Source of the DNA: Planctomycetia bacterium
GTDB lineage: Bacteria; Planctomycetota; Phycisphaerae; Phycisphaerales; SM1A02
DNA: 49,573 bases
Reading direction: 5' to 3'
Assembly: GCA_005792145.1 (NCBI GenBank)
Contig: SXSS01000105.1
Span: forward strand, 1-49,573
Shown here: piece after piece, positions 43,149 to 49,573 of the stretch
Layout of the letters: each line of letters opens with the position of its first letter
How positions within the stretch are numbered: the first letter of the stretch is position 1
Notes under the pieces: generated by a model
Told to the model about the DNA's origin: nothing
Database searches by the model: none
The model's input: the letters and a program-made list of their open reading frames with translations, nothing else
Program-made: the position numbers and the translations under genes

Positions 43149-45676
43149 TGCGTGATATTTCGATCAATGACCAATTCGGATGTCAACGAGAGTGAACTTG
43201 TTTCTTGTGGCACTGAGATCAGAATGGTCTGATGTTGGAATGGCATAGTCACCTTGTCAGGTCTGACGATCTGTTGAACTGAAATTGGCTTGTCTGACGT
43301 AATCTTCATTGATGTCCCAAGCCACGACACCGTCCAAAGCTTTCCTTGTCCTGCGATGTTGAGAGGTTGAGAGCTACCCGTGTGAAAGCGATAAAACTCT
43401 GTACCACTCGGAACAGCACTTGAGAGGTTGGCCTGATCAACGATCTTGACGAAGCCAGTTTGATCCCATGAGATATTGCGCGTGCATGTTGCGCCTAGAT
43501 ACGCTCCAGAACTATCGATTGAGATATCTCCACCATTCGCATCAAGGCGATTGACGGTAAGCGGAGCCGAAACAGCCAAACCAGAAGGGGTGAGTTGATC
43601 AACTTGCATTATGTTTGAACCAGCAGAGCTTGCGTAGCCGTTGAAATAATCCGGATCGCTGTAATACGGGGTTCCGCAGTTCATCAACACGATTCGATCG
43701 CCGTTGTAAATACTCAAGTGACCTTGCTCTCGCCGAATATGATTTTCTTGAGGAGTGCCACCTTTCGCCCAGATTGCAAGCGCTTTCTGAGCGCCAGCGA
43801 TAGGTTGAAACTCAGTTCGCCATGTCACTAATTGCTGTGAGGGGAAAGATGCAAAAGTTGGAAGCCGGACTTGCCCCGCACCACCGTTTTCCAAAAGATA
43901 GTCGGCATACTTCAGAGCGTCGAGAGCGCCAATAGGCTGTGGACTCGGATACAAGAATCGAATCATGGATAGCGCGTCAGGATCGCCGGAGGCCATCGCC
44001 GCAGCACTAAAAGAGGAGAATGGAACTGTAAAGCAATAGTCGGGCAATTCAGACCGTCCGCTATCGCCACAGTTGACGAGCATTTTTCCTGGTTGGTGCA
44101 TCTGGGCAAACCATTTCCAGTTGTTCTTTACAAACGGAATGGAGATGCATCGAGAATCTCCCGCCAATCGCATTTTGCCGATGATTTCATGAGTCGACAT
44201 CAATGACATTTGGGCGTAACTGAATCCCTCAAGAAACTCGCCATTTTGACCATGACTTTGAAGACTTGCAATTAAATTTTCGACACCGAGGTTGTATGCC
44301 GGCAAAAGGAGGGGATCCTCTAGGAAGAGGCACGCCTTGATGAGACCAATCGAAGGCTCGATCCACTGATTCGAAACAACATATCGAGACTTTACAAACC
44401 ATGGTCGACGATCACGCCAGTCTTGACAGATTCGTTTGACTTCTTCGCGAAGTTGCAACCGCAATCGATTACGAAGTTCTAGAGGGACGCTGTCTCCGAG
44501 AATCGTTGAAATATCGACGATCGCACTGATTCCCCAAGCGGTTGCCAGCCAAACCCCATCGCCACCCGCGGGCATCACGACATTGGGCTCCCAAATGGTC
44601 GTTCCTGGTCGTTGGAGCGGAACAAATTTGTTCAATTCTTCAAGCATGTTGACAGCCCGACTCAATTGTTCTGGATTTTGAGTGTATTTCGCCGTCAAGG
44701 CAAGAAGGACACCATTAGTCGAGAGCCAACTGGTTTGTGTGCAGTCGACCATTGCTAAAGCAAATGTTTCACGCTTCGCAAGAGCAACATCAGCAAGTCG
44801 CCCGTCTTTCATTCCTGTTGGAATTTCTTGGAGTGTTGTTGGTCGTTTGTAATTGCTCACGTTCTGAAATGACGGCTGGTTGGCTATTTCTTTGAACTGC
44901 TCCAACATAGATCGAGTGGATTGCGAGTTGCCAGCCCTCTGTAAAAGAGCATTCCAGTCGGTCGGAACAAATTTCAGGGTGCCTGAATACAAGGCAACTC
45001 TTGGGCCAGGAATCTGCGCAAGTGCCTGATTTGCTGCTTCAATCGTCACTCTCGTGAGTTCAGGAATGACTGGTGAAGTTGCAGGTTGTCCTCCAGTTGG
45101 CGCAGTACCACCGGCTAACTGGCGAGCAAGTTCTTCTGCTGTGATTTTCCCAGAAGACAAATCAACGATGGCCTGTCCGATTTGTTCGCCAGTCTTTGCA
45201 GTAGTTGCGGGTCCAGTGGTTGCAACCGCAATTGCATCGGCCGTCTTTGAAGCTTCGGTTGGTCGAGCGATACTGGCAACTGAATTTGTTGTTGTCTTAC
45301 CACCTTGGATGTTTCCTTCAACGGTCTTTGCGGTTGCAGGCTTTGCTGGCGCGATTACAACTGTGGAGGCGACCGGCGCAACGGCTTTCGTTGCTGTCGA
45401 AGGAGTAGAAGTTGTAGCTGTAGGCGCAATCTTCTTGCTTGTTGTGACGGCTGAGGCCTTGGTGGTACTAACTGCAGCCGGTGCTTTTGCAGCCGGTGCT
45501 TTTGCAGCCGGTGCTTTTGCAGCCGGTGCTTTTGCAGCCGGTGCTTTTGCATTTGTCCCCGAAGGAGTTGCGACTCGAGATTGTCGCGCATCAGCTGGCG
45601 AACAAACGAGCAGACTTACAATGATTGCCCCGAGGAATTTGATTGGAAATGAATTGTTCATTTTAGTGTTCAGCAT
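43145..45676 (-). CDS. Secreted heparinase II/III-like protein with KAPAA repeats
   Basis: 843 residues; ATG at 45676 has GAGGAG ten bases upstream. A signal peptide ends near CSPADA. Residues ~44-68 are five KAPAA repeats, then a Thr/Ala/Lys-rich linker to ~190. The rest resembles polysaccharide lyases with an alpha/alpha toroid and a beta-sandwich: WLATAWGISAIVDISTILGD, RYVVSNQWIEPSIGLIKACL, FLEGFSYAQMSLMSTHEIIG, and the heparinase II/III-type QENHIRREQGHLSIYNGDRI followed by MNCGTPYYSDPDYFNG. It would cleave an acidic polysaccharide outside the cell. The catalytic Tyr/His cannot be assigned with certainty, and the family call rests on these motifs alone. Codon and base use look more AT-rich than neighbours. 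Confidence 0.7.
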   Translation of the reverse strand: MLNTKMNNSFPIKFLGAIIVSLLVCSPADARQSRVATPSGTNAKAPAAKAPAAKAPAAKAPAAKAPAAVSTTKASAVTTSKKIAPTATTSTPSTATKAVAPVASTVVIAPAKPATAKTVEGNIQGGKTTTNSVASIARPTEASKTADAIAVATTGPATTAKTGEQIGQAIVDLSSGKITAEELARQLAGGTAPTGGQPATSPVIPELTRVTIEAANQALAQIPGPRVALYSGTLKFVPTDWNALLQRAGNSQSTRSMLEQFKEIANQPSFQNVSNYKRPTTLQEIPTGMKDGRLADVALAKRETFALAMVDCTQTSWLSTNGVLLALTAKYTQNPEQLSRAVNMLEELNKFVPLQRPGTTIWEPNVVMPAGGDGVWLATAWGISAIVDISTILGDSVPLELRNRLRLQLREEVKRICQDWRDRRPWFVKSRYVVSNQWIEPSIGLIKACLFLEDPLLLPAYNLGVENLIASLQSHGQNGEFLEGFSYAQMSLMSTHEIIGKMRLAGDSRCISIPFVKNNWKWFAQMHQPGKMLVNCGDSGRSELPDYCFTVPFSSFSAAAMASGDPDALSMIRFLYPSPQPIGALDALKYADYLLENGGAGQVRLPTFASFPSQQLVTWRTEFQPIAGAQKALAIWAKGGTPQENHIRREQGHLSIYNGDRIVLMNCGTPYYSDPDYFNGYASSAGSNIMQVDQLTPSGLAVSAPLTVNRLDANGGDISIDSSGAYLGATCTRNISWDQTGFVKIVDQANLSSAVPSGTEFYRFHTGSSQPLNIAGQGKLWTVSWLGTSMKITSDKPISVQQIVRPDKVTMPFQHQTILISVPQETSSLSLTSELVIDRNITQ
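45474..45548 (-). repeat. 15-bp tandem repeat, 5 identical units
   Basis: Five identical copies of gcagccggtgctttt, in frame, encode five KAPAA units (Lys-Ala-Pro-Ala-Ala) after the signal peptide of the heparinase-like protein. Perfect identity of all five units points to recent expansion, so copy number may differ between strains. Confidence 0.92.
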
Positions 45677-45827
45677 AATACTTAATCTCCTCTAGGAAAT
45701 AAAGAGAAAAATTTGCGAATGCATGTTTACCTTGGCGCAAGACGAATGTCTCGCAAAGAGGACCCGAGTACCAATGCAGGCGCATCGGGTCTGTGGTTGC
45801 CAACAGATGATAAAGTGGCATTCTCGA

Positions 45828-45913
45828 TTGACAATGCAAGTCCTGTTTCGCGTATTTTCAACTATTTCTTCGCAAATTAAAGTATGATCATTGTGGAAGT
45901 ATCACGCCACAAT
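45828..45913 (+). promoter_or_regulatory. Candidate promoter and leader hairpin of the GDSL gene
   Basis: TTGACA (45828-45833) is a perfect -35; 17 bases on, CGTATT (45851-45856) is a poor -10. The leader holds a perfect 7-bp hairpin ATTGTGG/CCACAAT (45890-45913, 10-base loop) ending five bases before the ATG at 45919, where a Shine-Dalgarno would normally be. No Shine-Dalgarno is visible. Confidence 0.3.
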
Positions 45914-45918
45914 CGATA

Positions 45919-46692
45919 ATGCATCAGATTAAAGGCGTTAATCTCCCCCAAATGCACATTCCAACCGCTAATTTGCGCCGTTTGCTTGGCAGTACGATTC
46001 TTTTGGCCTGCCTCCTCGCTATGTCGCCCATTTTTACCAGCAAGCAATCGACCGTAACCGCAGTCCCTCGAACAGACGGTGGAATTCTTTCGCGACAAGC
46101 CGAAGTCATTCGCCGTGCGCGTGAATCCGCACCAACGAATGTGGTCTTTGTGGGAGATTCAATCACGCAAGCTTGGGAAGATGGCGGCGCGGCAATTTGG
46201 AAAGAGCGATTCGCAGTCGCAGGAGCGCTGAATCTCGGCGTGAGCGGAGACCGAACAGAGCATGTCTTATGGCGCCTCGATCAAGCGCCTTTGACGCGAC
46301 TCGCGCCAAAGGCAGTCGTCTTGCTGATCGGCACGAATAATCTTGGCCACGGAACTGCGAATGCCGCGCAAACTTTTGCAGGCATTTACGCGGTGGTCGC
46401 AAAGATTCATTCGCAAGTTCCCAACGCACGCATTCTTCTGTGCGCAATTTTTCCGCGCGAAGAAAATATGAATGCGATGCGAGGTGATGTCGCGCAAGTC
46501 AATCAAGCTCTTGCAAGTGCGTTTGCAAATGACTCGTCTGTTCGCATCATTGATCTCTGCGCTGCTTTTATCGGGGTCGAGGGAAAAATCCCTGCTCGTT
46601 TAATGCCGGATTTTCTCCATCTCACTCCTGCGGGATATCAAGTGTGGGCCGATGGAATCCGCGCGCCGCTTGCTGAAGCGTTGAATCAATAG
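45919..46692 (+). CDS. SGNH/GDSL-type esterase or acylhydrolase
   Basis: 257 residues. Residues ~18-40 form a membrane anchor or signal sequence (LRRLLGSTILLACLLAMSPI). SGNH blocks are complete: block I VVFVGDSITQAWE (Ser81 nucleophile), block II LGVSGDRT (Gly110), block III IGTNNLGHG (Asn140) and block V DFLHLTPAG (Asp231, His234). The layout resembles platelet-activating-factor acetylhydrolase-like lipases and carbohydrate acetylesterases. With the lyase-like gene next to it, deacetylation of a polysaccharide is possible but not shown. Alternative start at ATG 45952. It converges with the GNAT gene, leaving 14 bp between stops. Confidence 0.88.
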   Translation: MHQIKGVNLPQMHIPTANLRRLLGSTILLACLLAMSPIFTSKQSTVTAVPRTDGGILSRQAEVIRRARESAPTNVVFVGDSITQAWEDGGAAIWKERFAVAGALNLGVSGDRTEHVLWRLDQAPLTRLAPKAVVLLIGTNNLGHGTANAAQTFAGIYAVVAKIHSQVPNARILLCAIFPREENMNAMRGDVAQVNQALASAFANDSSVRIIDLCAAFIGVEGKIPARLMPDFLHLTPAGYQVWADGIRAPLAEALNQ

Positions 46693-46706
46693 CGCGCAGG
46701 TTTCGA

Positions 46707-47360
46707 TCAGCGAAGTTCGAATTCTTCGGGCGGGGGGCAAAGAGGATTGACCCACTGAATGACTGCGGCCCATCCCGAACTTTCATCGTCATGCGGCAAA
46801 TATCCAAAAATTGCACGAATGACAAGCCATCCATCTTTGAGATGAACGGTCAACACTGGGTCGGTGAAAATTCCAGCAACGACTTCATTCACATACGTCT
46901 GCGCATCCATTTGACTTTGACGATTGTGATATCCAGGCAAGCGACTTCCGCCAACCATGCGCCAAAGATTTTCTGCTTGGACAAGCGCGCGCGTCGCGTC
47001 GGTCAATCCGTGTGCAATGCCATGATGCTGATGATCTGGATCGACCATCACATCCGCGCCATAGAGCGTGTGGCCATTGGGATCATGATCGCTGAATGAT
47101 CCTTTTGCCGTCAGCACATCCCACGAATCATCGATATGAAAATCGTGCATGCAAAGTCGTAGTGTGAAATGAACCCCAGCGACTTTTCCAGAGGGAATGT
47201 GCTCCGCGACAAATTGCCCTTGCGGAAAAACCTGATGATGCGCGGCAAGCTCATCACTGGTGTAAGGAGTGTCATTTGGGTAAACCCGCGCGCAAATTGC
47301 CGTGATTTCCGCAAAATCTTCGGGGCGCATCAATCGGATTCGATATTCGGTGGGCAGCAT
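46707..47360 (-). CDS. GNAT-family N-acetyltransferase
   Basis: 217 residues, cytoplasmic. The N-terminal half carries the GNAT fold: YRIRLMRPEDFAEITAICAR at the start, VAGVHFTLRL as a core strand, TLYGADVMVDPDHQHHGIAH with the acetyl-CoA pyrophosphate-binding turn (in place of the usual Q/RxxGxG/A, here QHHGIA), and LTDATRALVQAENLWRMVGG. A C-terminal part with FTDPVLTVHLKDGWLVIRAI is common in a subgroup that acetylates unknown small molecules. The substrate is unknown. Confidence 0.8.
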   Translation of the reverse strand: MLPTEYRIRLMRPEDFAEITAICARVYPNDTPYTSDELAAHHQVFPQGQFVAEHIPSGKVAGVHFTLRLCMHDFHIDDSWDVLTAKGSFSDHDPNGHTLYGADVMVDPDHQHHGIAHGLTDATRALVQAENLWRMVGGSRLPGYHNRQSQMDAQTYVNEVVAGIFTDPVLTVHLKDGWLVIRAIFGYLPHDDESSGWAAVIQWVNPLCPPPEEFELR

Positions 47361-47789
47361 TTTATGGAATCACATACCAAAACACGAGAGTTTCAACGAG
47401 CAAGAGCGCCAGAATAATCAGTAGACCTTTGGCGTGATCTTACAACGGAGCTTGCTCGGGCAAGAACACCCCCGTGCGAGCCATACTTGCTTGAACCCCG
47501 CCCAAAAGCCAAAGCGAGATGCACATTATTCTGAATTGCATTTCATAATAATGCGCCATTGACAGACGAGGAAAAATTCACAGATTTTTGATCGCGAAGC
47601 AAAACCCCCACCGCTGAGAAAATGTTTTACAAGGAATCAAACCCGTATCAATAGGCGCACCCAGTAAGCAGTGAATACTCCACGGTCAACAACTATCCGA
47701 CCAATTCGGCCACTCATTCAAAAAGTCCGCTCGATTTTGAGCATTCAATTCTCACCTCCAAGTTCGCGAAGTCACGCGCTTGGAATATG
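47361..47789. other. Non-coding stretch, nothing recognised
   Basis: About 430 bp without a believable gene on either strand. A small hairpin CTTGC-TCGG-GCAAG lies at 47451-47464. A minus-strand T-arm-like GGTTTGATTCC around 47635 was inspected as a tRNA but rejected. Base composition is more AT-rich than coding DNA here. It may hold the downstream region of the small unknown gene at 47790 and the promoter of the GNAT gene. Confidence 0.5.
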
Positions 47790-48107
47790 TCACATCCACG
47801 CAAAAAGCATCCTAAAGAAGAGTGATTTTGAGCCAAGGGTCAGCGCAGGAAAACCCCCGCACTTGAAACGCACCCGGGCGTTGAGCGTCAGGGCCATCGA
47901 TCTGATGGAGCTGCGATAGAAATATGAAAGCCGACGCAACTTCAGAAGGCTTGCAACGTTCGGCAATTCGATAGAAAGCGAACCGACATCAGATTGGAGC
48001 GACCATGGCCGACCGTCTACTGTTCCCGCAAGACGACCGACCAATATCAGTTTGGGCGGTTGGTTTGGTCTTTGGTTCGGATCTTCATAGATCCGCTGAG
48101 GACCCAT
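47790..48107 (-). CDS. Small unknown protein, second of a pair
   Basis: Up to 105 residues. The stretch ILVGRLAGTVDGRPWSLQSD followed by VGSLSIELPNVASLLKLRRL looks like a folded beta-strand-rich protein rather than random frame, followed by a basic, hydrophobic C-terminus (LFFRMLFAWM). If the ATG at 48107 is used, it overlaps the end of the upstream gene by about 60 bases; a TTG or CTG at about 48044-48050, next to the upstream stop, would give a neater start. I do not recognise a domain. Its pairing with the equally small gene upstream suggests an operon. Confidence 0.5.
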   Translation of the reverse strand: MGPQRIYEDPNQRPNQPPKLILVGRLAGTVDGRPWSLQSDVGSLSIELPNVASLLKLRRLSYFYRSSIRSMALTLNARVRFKCGGFPALTLGSKSLFFRMLFAWM

Positions 48108-48268
48108 TCCGCGTGCTCGGCTTTAGCCCCAGTTCCGCTTGGAACTTTGATTCGCATGTCTTGAAAATCGTAAGTGATTTCCGCGCCGCGACCAGTCAAG
48201 TGGTCAAATAAACCAGCTGCCAATTCTGGCCAAGAATTTGTGTGTTTTGGTGGGAGTGTGTCAGCCAT
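48047..48268 (-). CDS. Small unknown protein, first of a pair
   Basis: 73 residues from the ATG at 48268, with GGAGA seven bases upstream; the frame extends to 48361 but lacks a ribosome site. The sequence MADTLPPKHTNSWPELAAGL then FDHLTGRGAEITYDFQDMRI and HAEWVLSGSMKIRT is compact and resembles a short alpha-plus-beta protein. I recall similar small planctomycete proteins without assigned function but cannot verify this. It contains no cysteine pair or metal motif. Confidence 0.65.
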   Translation of the reverse strand: MADTLPPKHTNSWPELAAGLFDHLTGRGAEITYDFQDMRIKVPSGTGAKAEHAEWVLSGSMKIRTKDQTNRPN

Positions 48269-48505
48269 TTTGAAATCTCCAATTACGGGGTTGAGAAAGT
48301 TGATCGAAAGTGAGAATGCAACAATAGGCATCTCCAATGGCGCAGGCGAGGACAATCTCAAATTTGATAAAAATTCACCTTTTCTGTGCCGCGGGCAAGT
48401 GTCGTTCCCTCGTTGTTACACTTATCGCACGGAATCGCCGATTTGCAGTGGATTTGTCGCGCTTGCTCGCCAAACATGAACAATTGAAAGCGAATTCCCA
48501 TCAAT

Positions 48506-49513
48506 ATGAGCGGTTCATCGCAAAAATCCTCGCTCGATCAATTCCCGTCGATATCGGTTGTCGCTCTTGACTTCAAGACAAAGAAGGCCGCAGATATCAC
48601 GATCGACCAGATCGAAGAAGCCAATCGCAACGGGAGCTTTTGTTGGATCGACGTGGACCTCGCCAGAGCCGATGAATCTGTGCCAGCCGCGCTGGTGCGA
48701 CTTGGACTGGTTCCGACAAATGTTTTGGAAAGCGCGCAGACCGACGAGCCGAGCATTTCATTCGGGCGCCACGAACACTGCATCCATCTTGTATTGGTCG
48801 GCATGCAATGGGCGGAAGATCGACTCGATCTTGAGCGGCTCGATGTGATTATCTCCGCCCAATCGATGGTCACACTGCACCGCAGCGATATTGGATTCCT
48901 GAGTGCGGTCAAGCGGGAGTACCTCACCGACTTCGTGCGTCATGCCGCAAGTCCCAGCTTCCTGGTGTACGAACTTTGGGATCACCTCCTCGACAACTTT
49001 GCCGCAGTCCAGAAGGCACTGGAGGATCGTGTTGTTGGCATCCAGCGTGCGCTCGCGGGCACCCCCGACGAATCGATCTTCCGAGATTCGTCGGAACTGG
49101 CATCTCAGCTTTTGCACTATCGCAAGGTGGTGCTGCCAGCCCGCACCGTGCTCACGGATCTTTCGCTGCGAAAGTCCGCCTTCGTGAGCGAGGCATCGCA
49201 GGCCTTTCTCGCCAACATGGCGGGGACTGTCGAGCGAATCCTGCAAGATGTCTTGGTAGACCGCGACATCCTCTCTGATTCCCTCAACAACTACATGTCG
49301 TTGGTGGCGCACAAAACCAATCGTGTGATGAGCAAGTTGACCGTGGTCAGCATCATCTTCTTGCCACTCACATTCCTCTGTGGTGTGTACGGAATGAACT
49401 TCGAAGTGCTTCCAGAGCTCAAGTGGGAGTGGGCTTACGGCGCATTTTGGATCGCGGTTCTGGTGATCGCAGTGTCACTGATTGTCTTGATGCGAAGATT
49501 CCGCATCATCTGA
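48506..49513 (+). CDS. CorA-type Mg2+/Co2+ transporter
   Basis: 335 residues. N-terminal cytoplasmic domain with the mixed beta/alpha funnel (SFCWIDVDLARADE, SFGRHEHCIHLVLVG), a long pore helix (NFAAVQKALEDRVVGIQRAL to MAGTVERILQDVLVDRDILS), then two C-terminal membrane helices. The pore signature GMN is at residues 296-298 in CGVYGMNFEVLPEL, with the short negatively charged loop ELKWEW. Pentameric channel for divalent cations, most often Mg2+; ZntB-like zinc transport is excluded only weakly. Preceded by a 237-bp gap that contains the divergent small gene. Confidence 0.93.
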   Translation: MSGSSQKSSLDQFPSISVVALDFKTKKAADITIDQIEEANRNGSFCWIDVDLARADESVPAALVRLGLVPTNVLESAQTDEPSISFGRHEHCIHLVLVGMQWAEDRLDLERLDVIISAQSMVTLHRSDIGFLSAVKREYLTDFVRHAASPSFLVYELWDHLLDNFAAVQKALEDRVVGIQRALAGTPDESIFRDSSELASQLLHYRKVVLPARTVLTDLSLRKSAFVSEASQAFLANMAGTVERILQDVLVDRDILSDSLNNYMSLVAHKTNRVMSKLTVVSIIFLPLTFLCGVYGMNFEVLPELKWEWAYGAFWIAVLVIAVSLIVLMRRFRII

Positions 49514-49541
49514 TTTCCACACGAATATGTCACATTCATCC

Positions 49542-49573
49542 ATGAGCGCACGACCTGACACGCAACAGACTGG
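49542..49573 (+). CDS. Possible start of a further gene (cut by window end)
   Basis: ATG at 49542 opens MSARPDTQQT and runs off the right edge 28 bp after the CorA-type gene. Only ten codons are visible and no Shine-Dalgarno precedes it, so it may be chance. Confidence 0.2.
   Translation, partial: MSARPDTQQT

Noticed and set aside
45054-45695. 213-codon plus-strand frame rich in Ala/Val/Gly
   Set aside because: Antisense of the low-complexity linker and KAPAA repeats of the heparinase-like gene.
47625-47720. tRNA-like sequence on the minus strand (GAGTGGCCGAATTGG, GGTTTGATTCC)
   Set aside because: The T-loop lacks C56, T- and anticodon stems mispair, U33 is absent and no acceptor stem closes.

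Overview
The window reads as chromosomal DNA of a member of the Planctomycetota. The strongest sign is the adjacent pair at 27225-31800: a large secreted protein with PSCyt1, PSCyt2 and PSD1 domains (DUF1549/DUF1553), followed by a Tat-exported DUF1501 protein. Supporting signs are secreted proteins ending in dockerin-like Ca-binding repeats, a short ECF sigma factor of the type common in this phylum, and a pair of small unknown genes at 47790-48268. A proton-pumping rhodopsin, a retinal-forming dioxygenase, fucosidase and lyase-like enzymes suggest a free-living aquatic, sunlit-water heterotroph. Class Phycisphaerae is my inference; no rRNA or marker gene here settles it. I see no rRNA, convincing tRNA, CRISPR array, transposase or phage gene.

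Layout. 1-2728 (minus): a cation/proton antiporter, an ECF sigma factor and its membrane-anchored partner with a repeat tail that runs off the left edge. 2803-4144: pyroglutamyl peptidase facing a secreted beta-carbonic anhydrase. 4164-9709 (plus): a compact run of a KdsC-like phosphatase, a three-gene sugar ABC transporter and an alpha-L-fucosidase, with overlapping or nearly touching ends. 9710-9992: a non-coding stretch with a strong composite hairpin. 9993-16565 (minus): a complete tripartite RND efflux system plus a DUF3313 lipoprotein. 16630-20554: divergent secreted genes, a vanadium-haloperoxidase-like protein with Ca-binding tail and a CIA30-FAS1-FAS1 fusion.

20740-26987 (minus) holds central carbon genes: an NAD(P)-dependent isocitrate dehydrogenase-family enzyme, a PrpD-family dehydratase, and then sdhC-sdhA-sdhB of the actinobacterial Sdh1-like type behind a candidate promoter and palindrome. 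27225-31800 is the planctomycete PSD1/DUF1501 pair. 31906-35446 (plus) is a phototrophy block: type II NADH dehydrogenase, proteorhodopsin and Blh dioxygenase. 35537-42127 (minus) returns to carbon metabolism: DinB-like protein, two ATP-citrate-lyase-like subunits (ATP-grasp/CoA ligase; CoA ligase fused to a citrate-synthase domain), an HD-like protein with an altered HD dyad, and a one-piece aconitase-family enzyme resembling fungal homoaconitase. The rhodopsin block is thus bracketed by enzymes acting on citrate, isocitrate and succinate. NDH-2 moves electrons without pumping protons while the rhodopsin pumps protons with light, so the two could complement each other.

42233-49573 carries a tiny membrane ORF, a dockerin-like secreted protein with a clear terminator, a heparinase II/III-like secreted protein with Lys-Ala-Pro repeats, a GDSL hydrolase, a GNAT acetyltransferase, the pair of small unknown genes, a CorA-type transporter and possibly the first codons of another gene. 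All identifications come from reading motifs by eye; no database search was possible.
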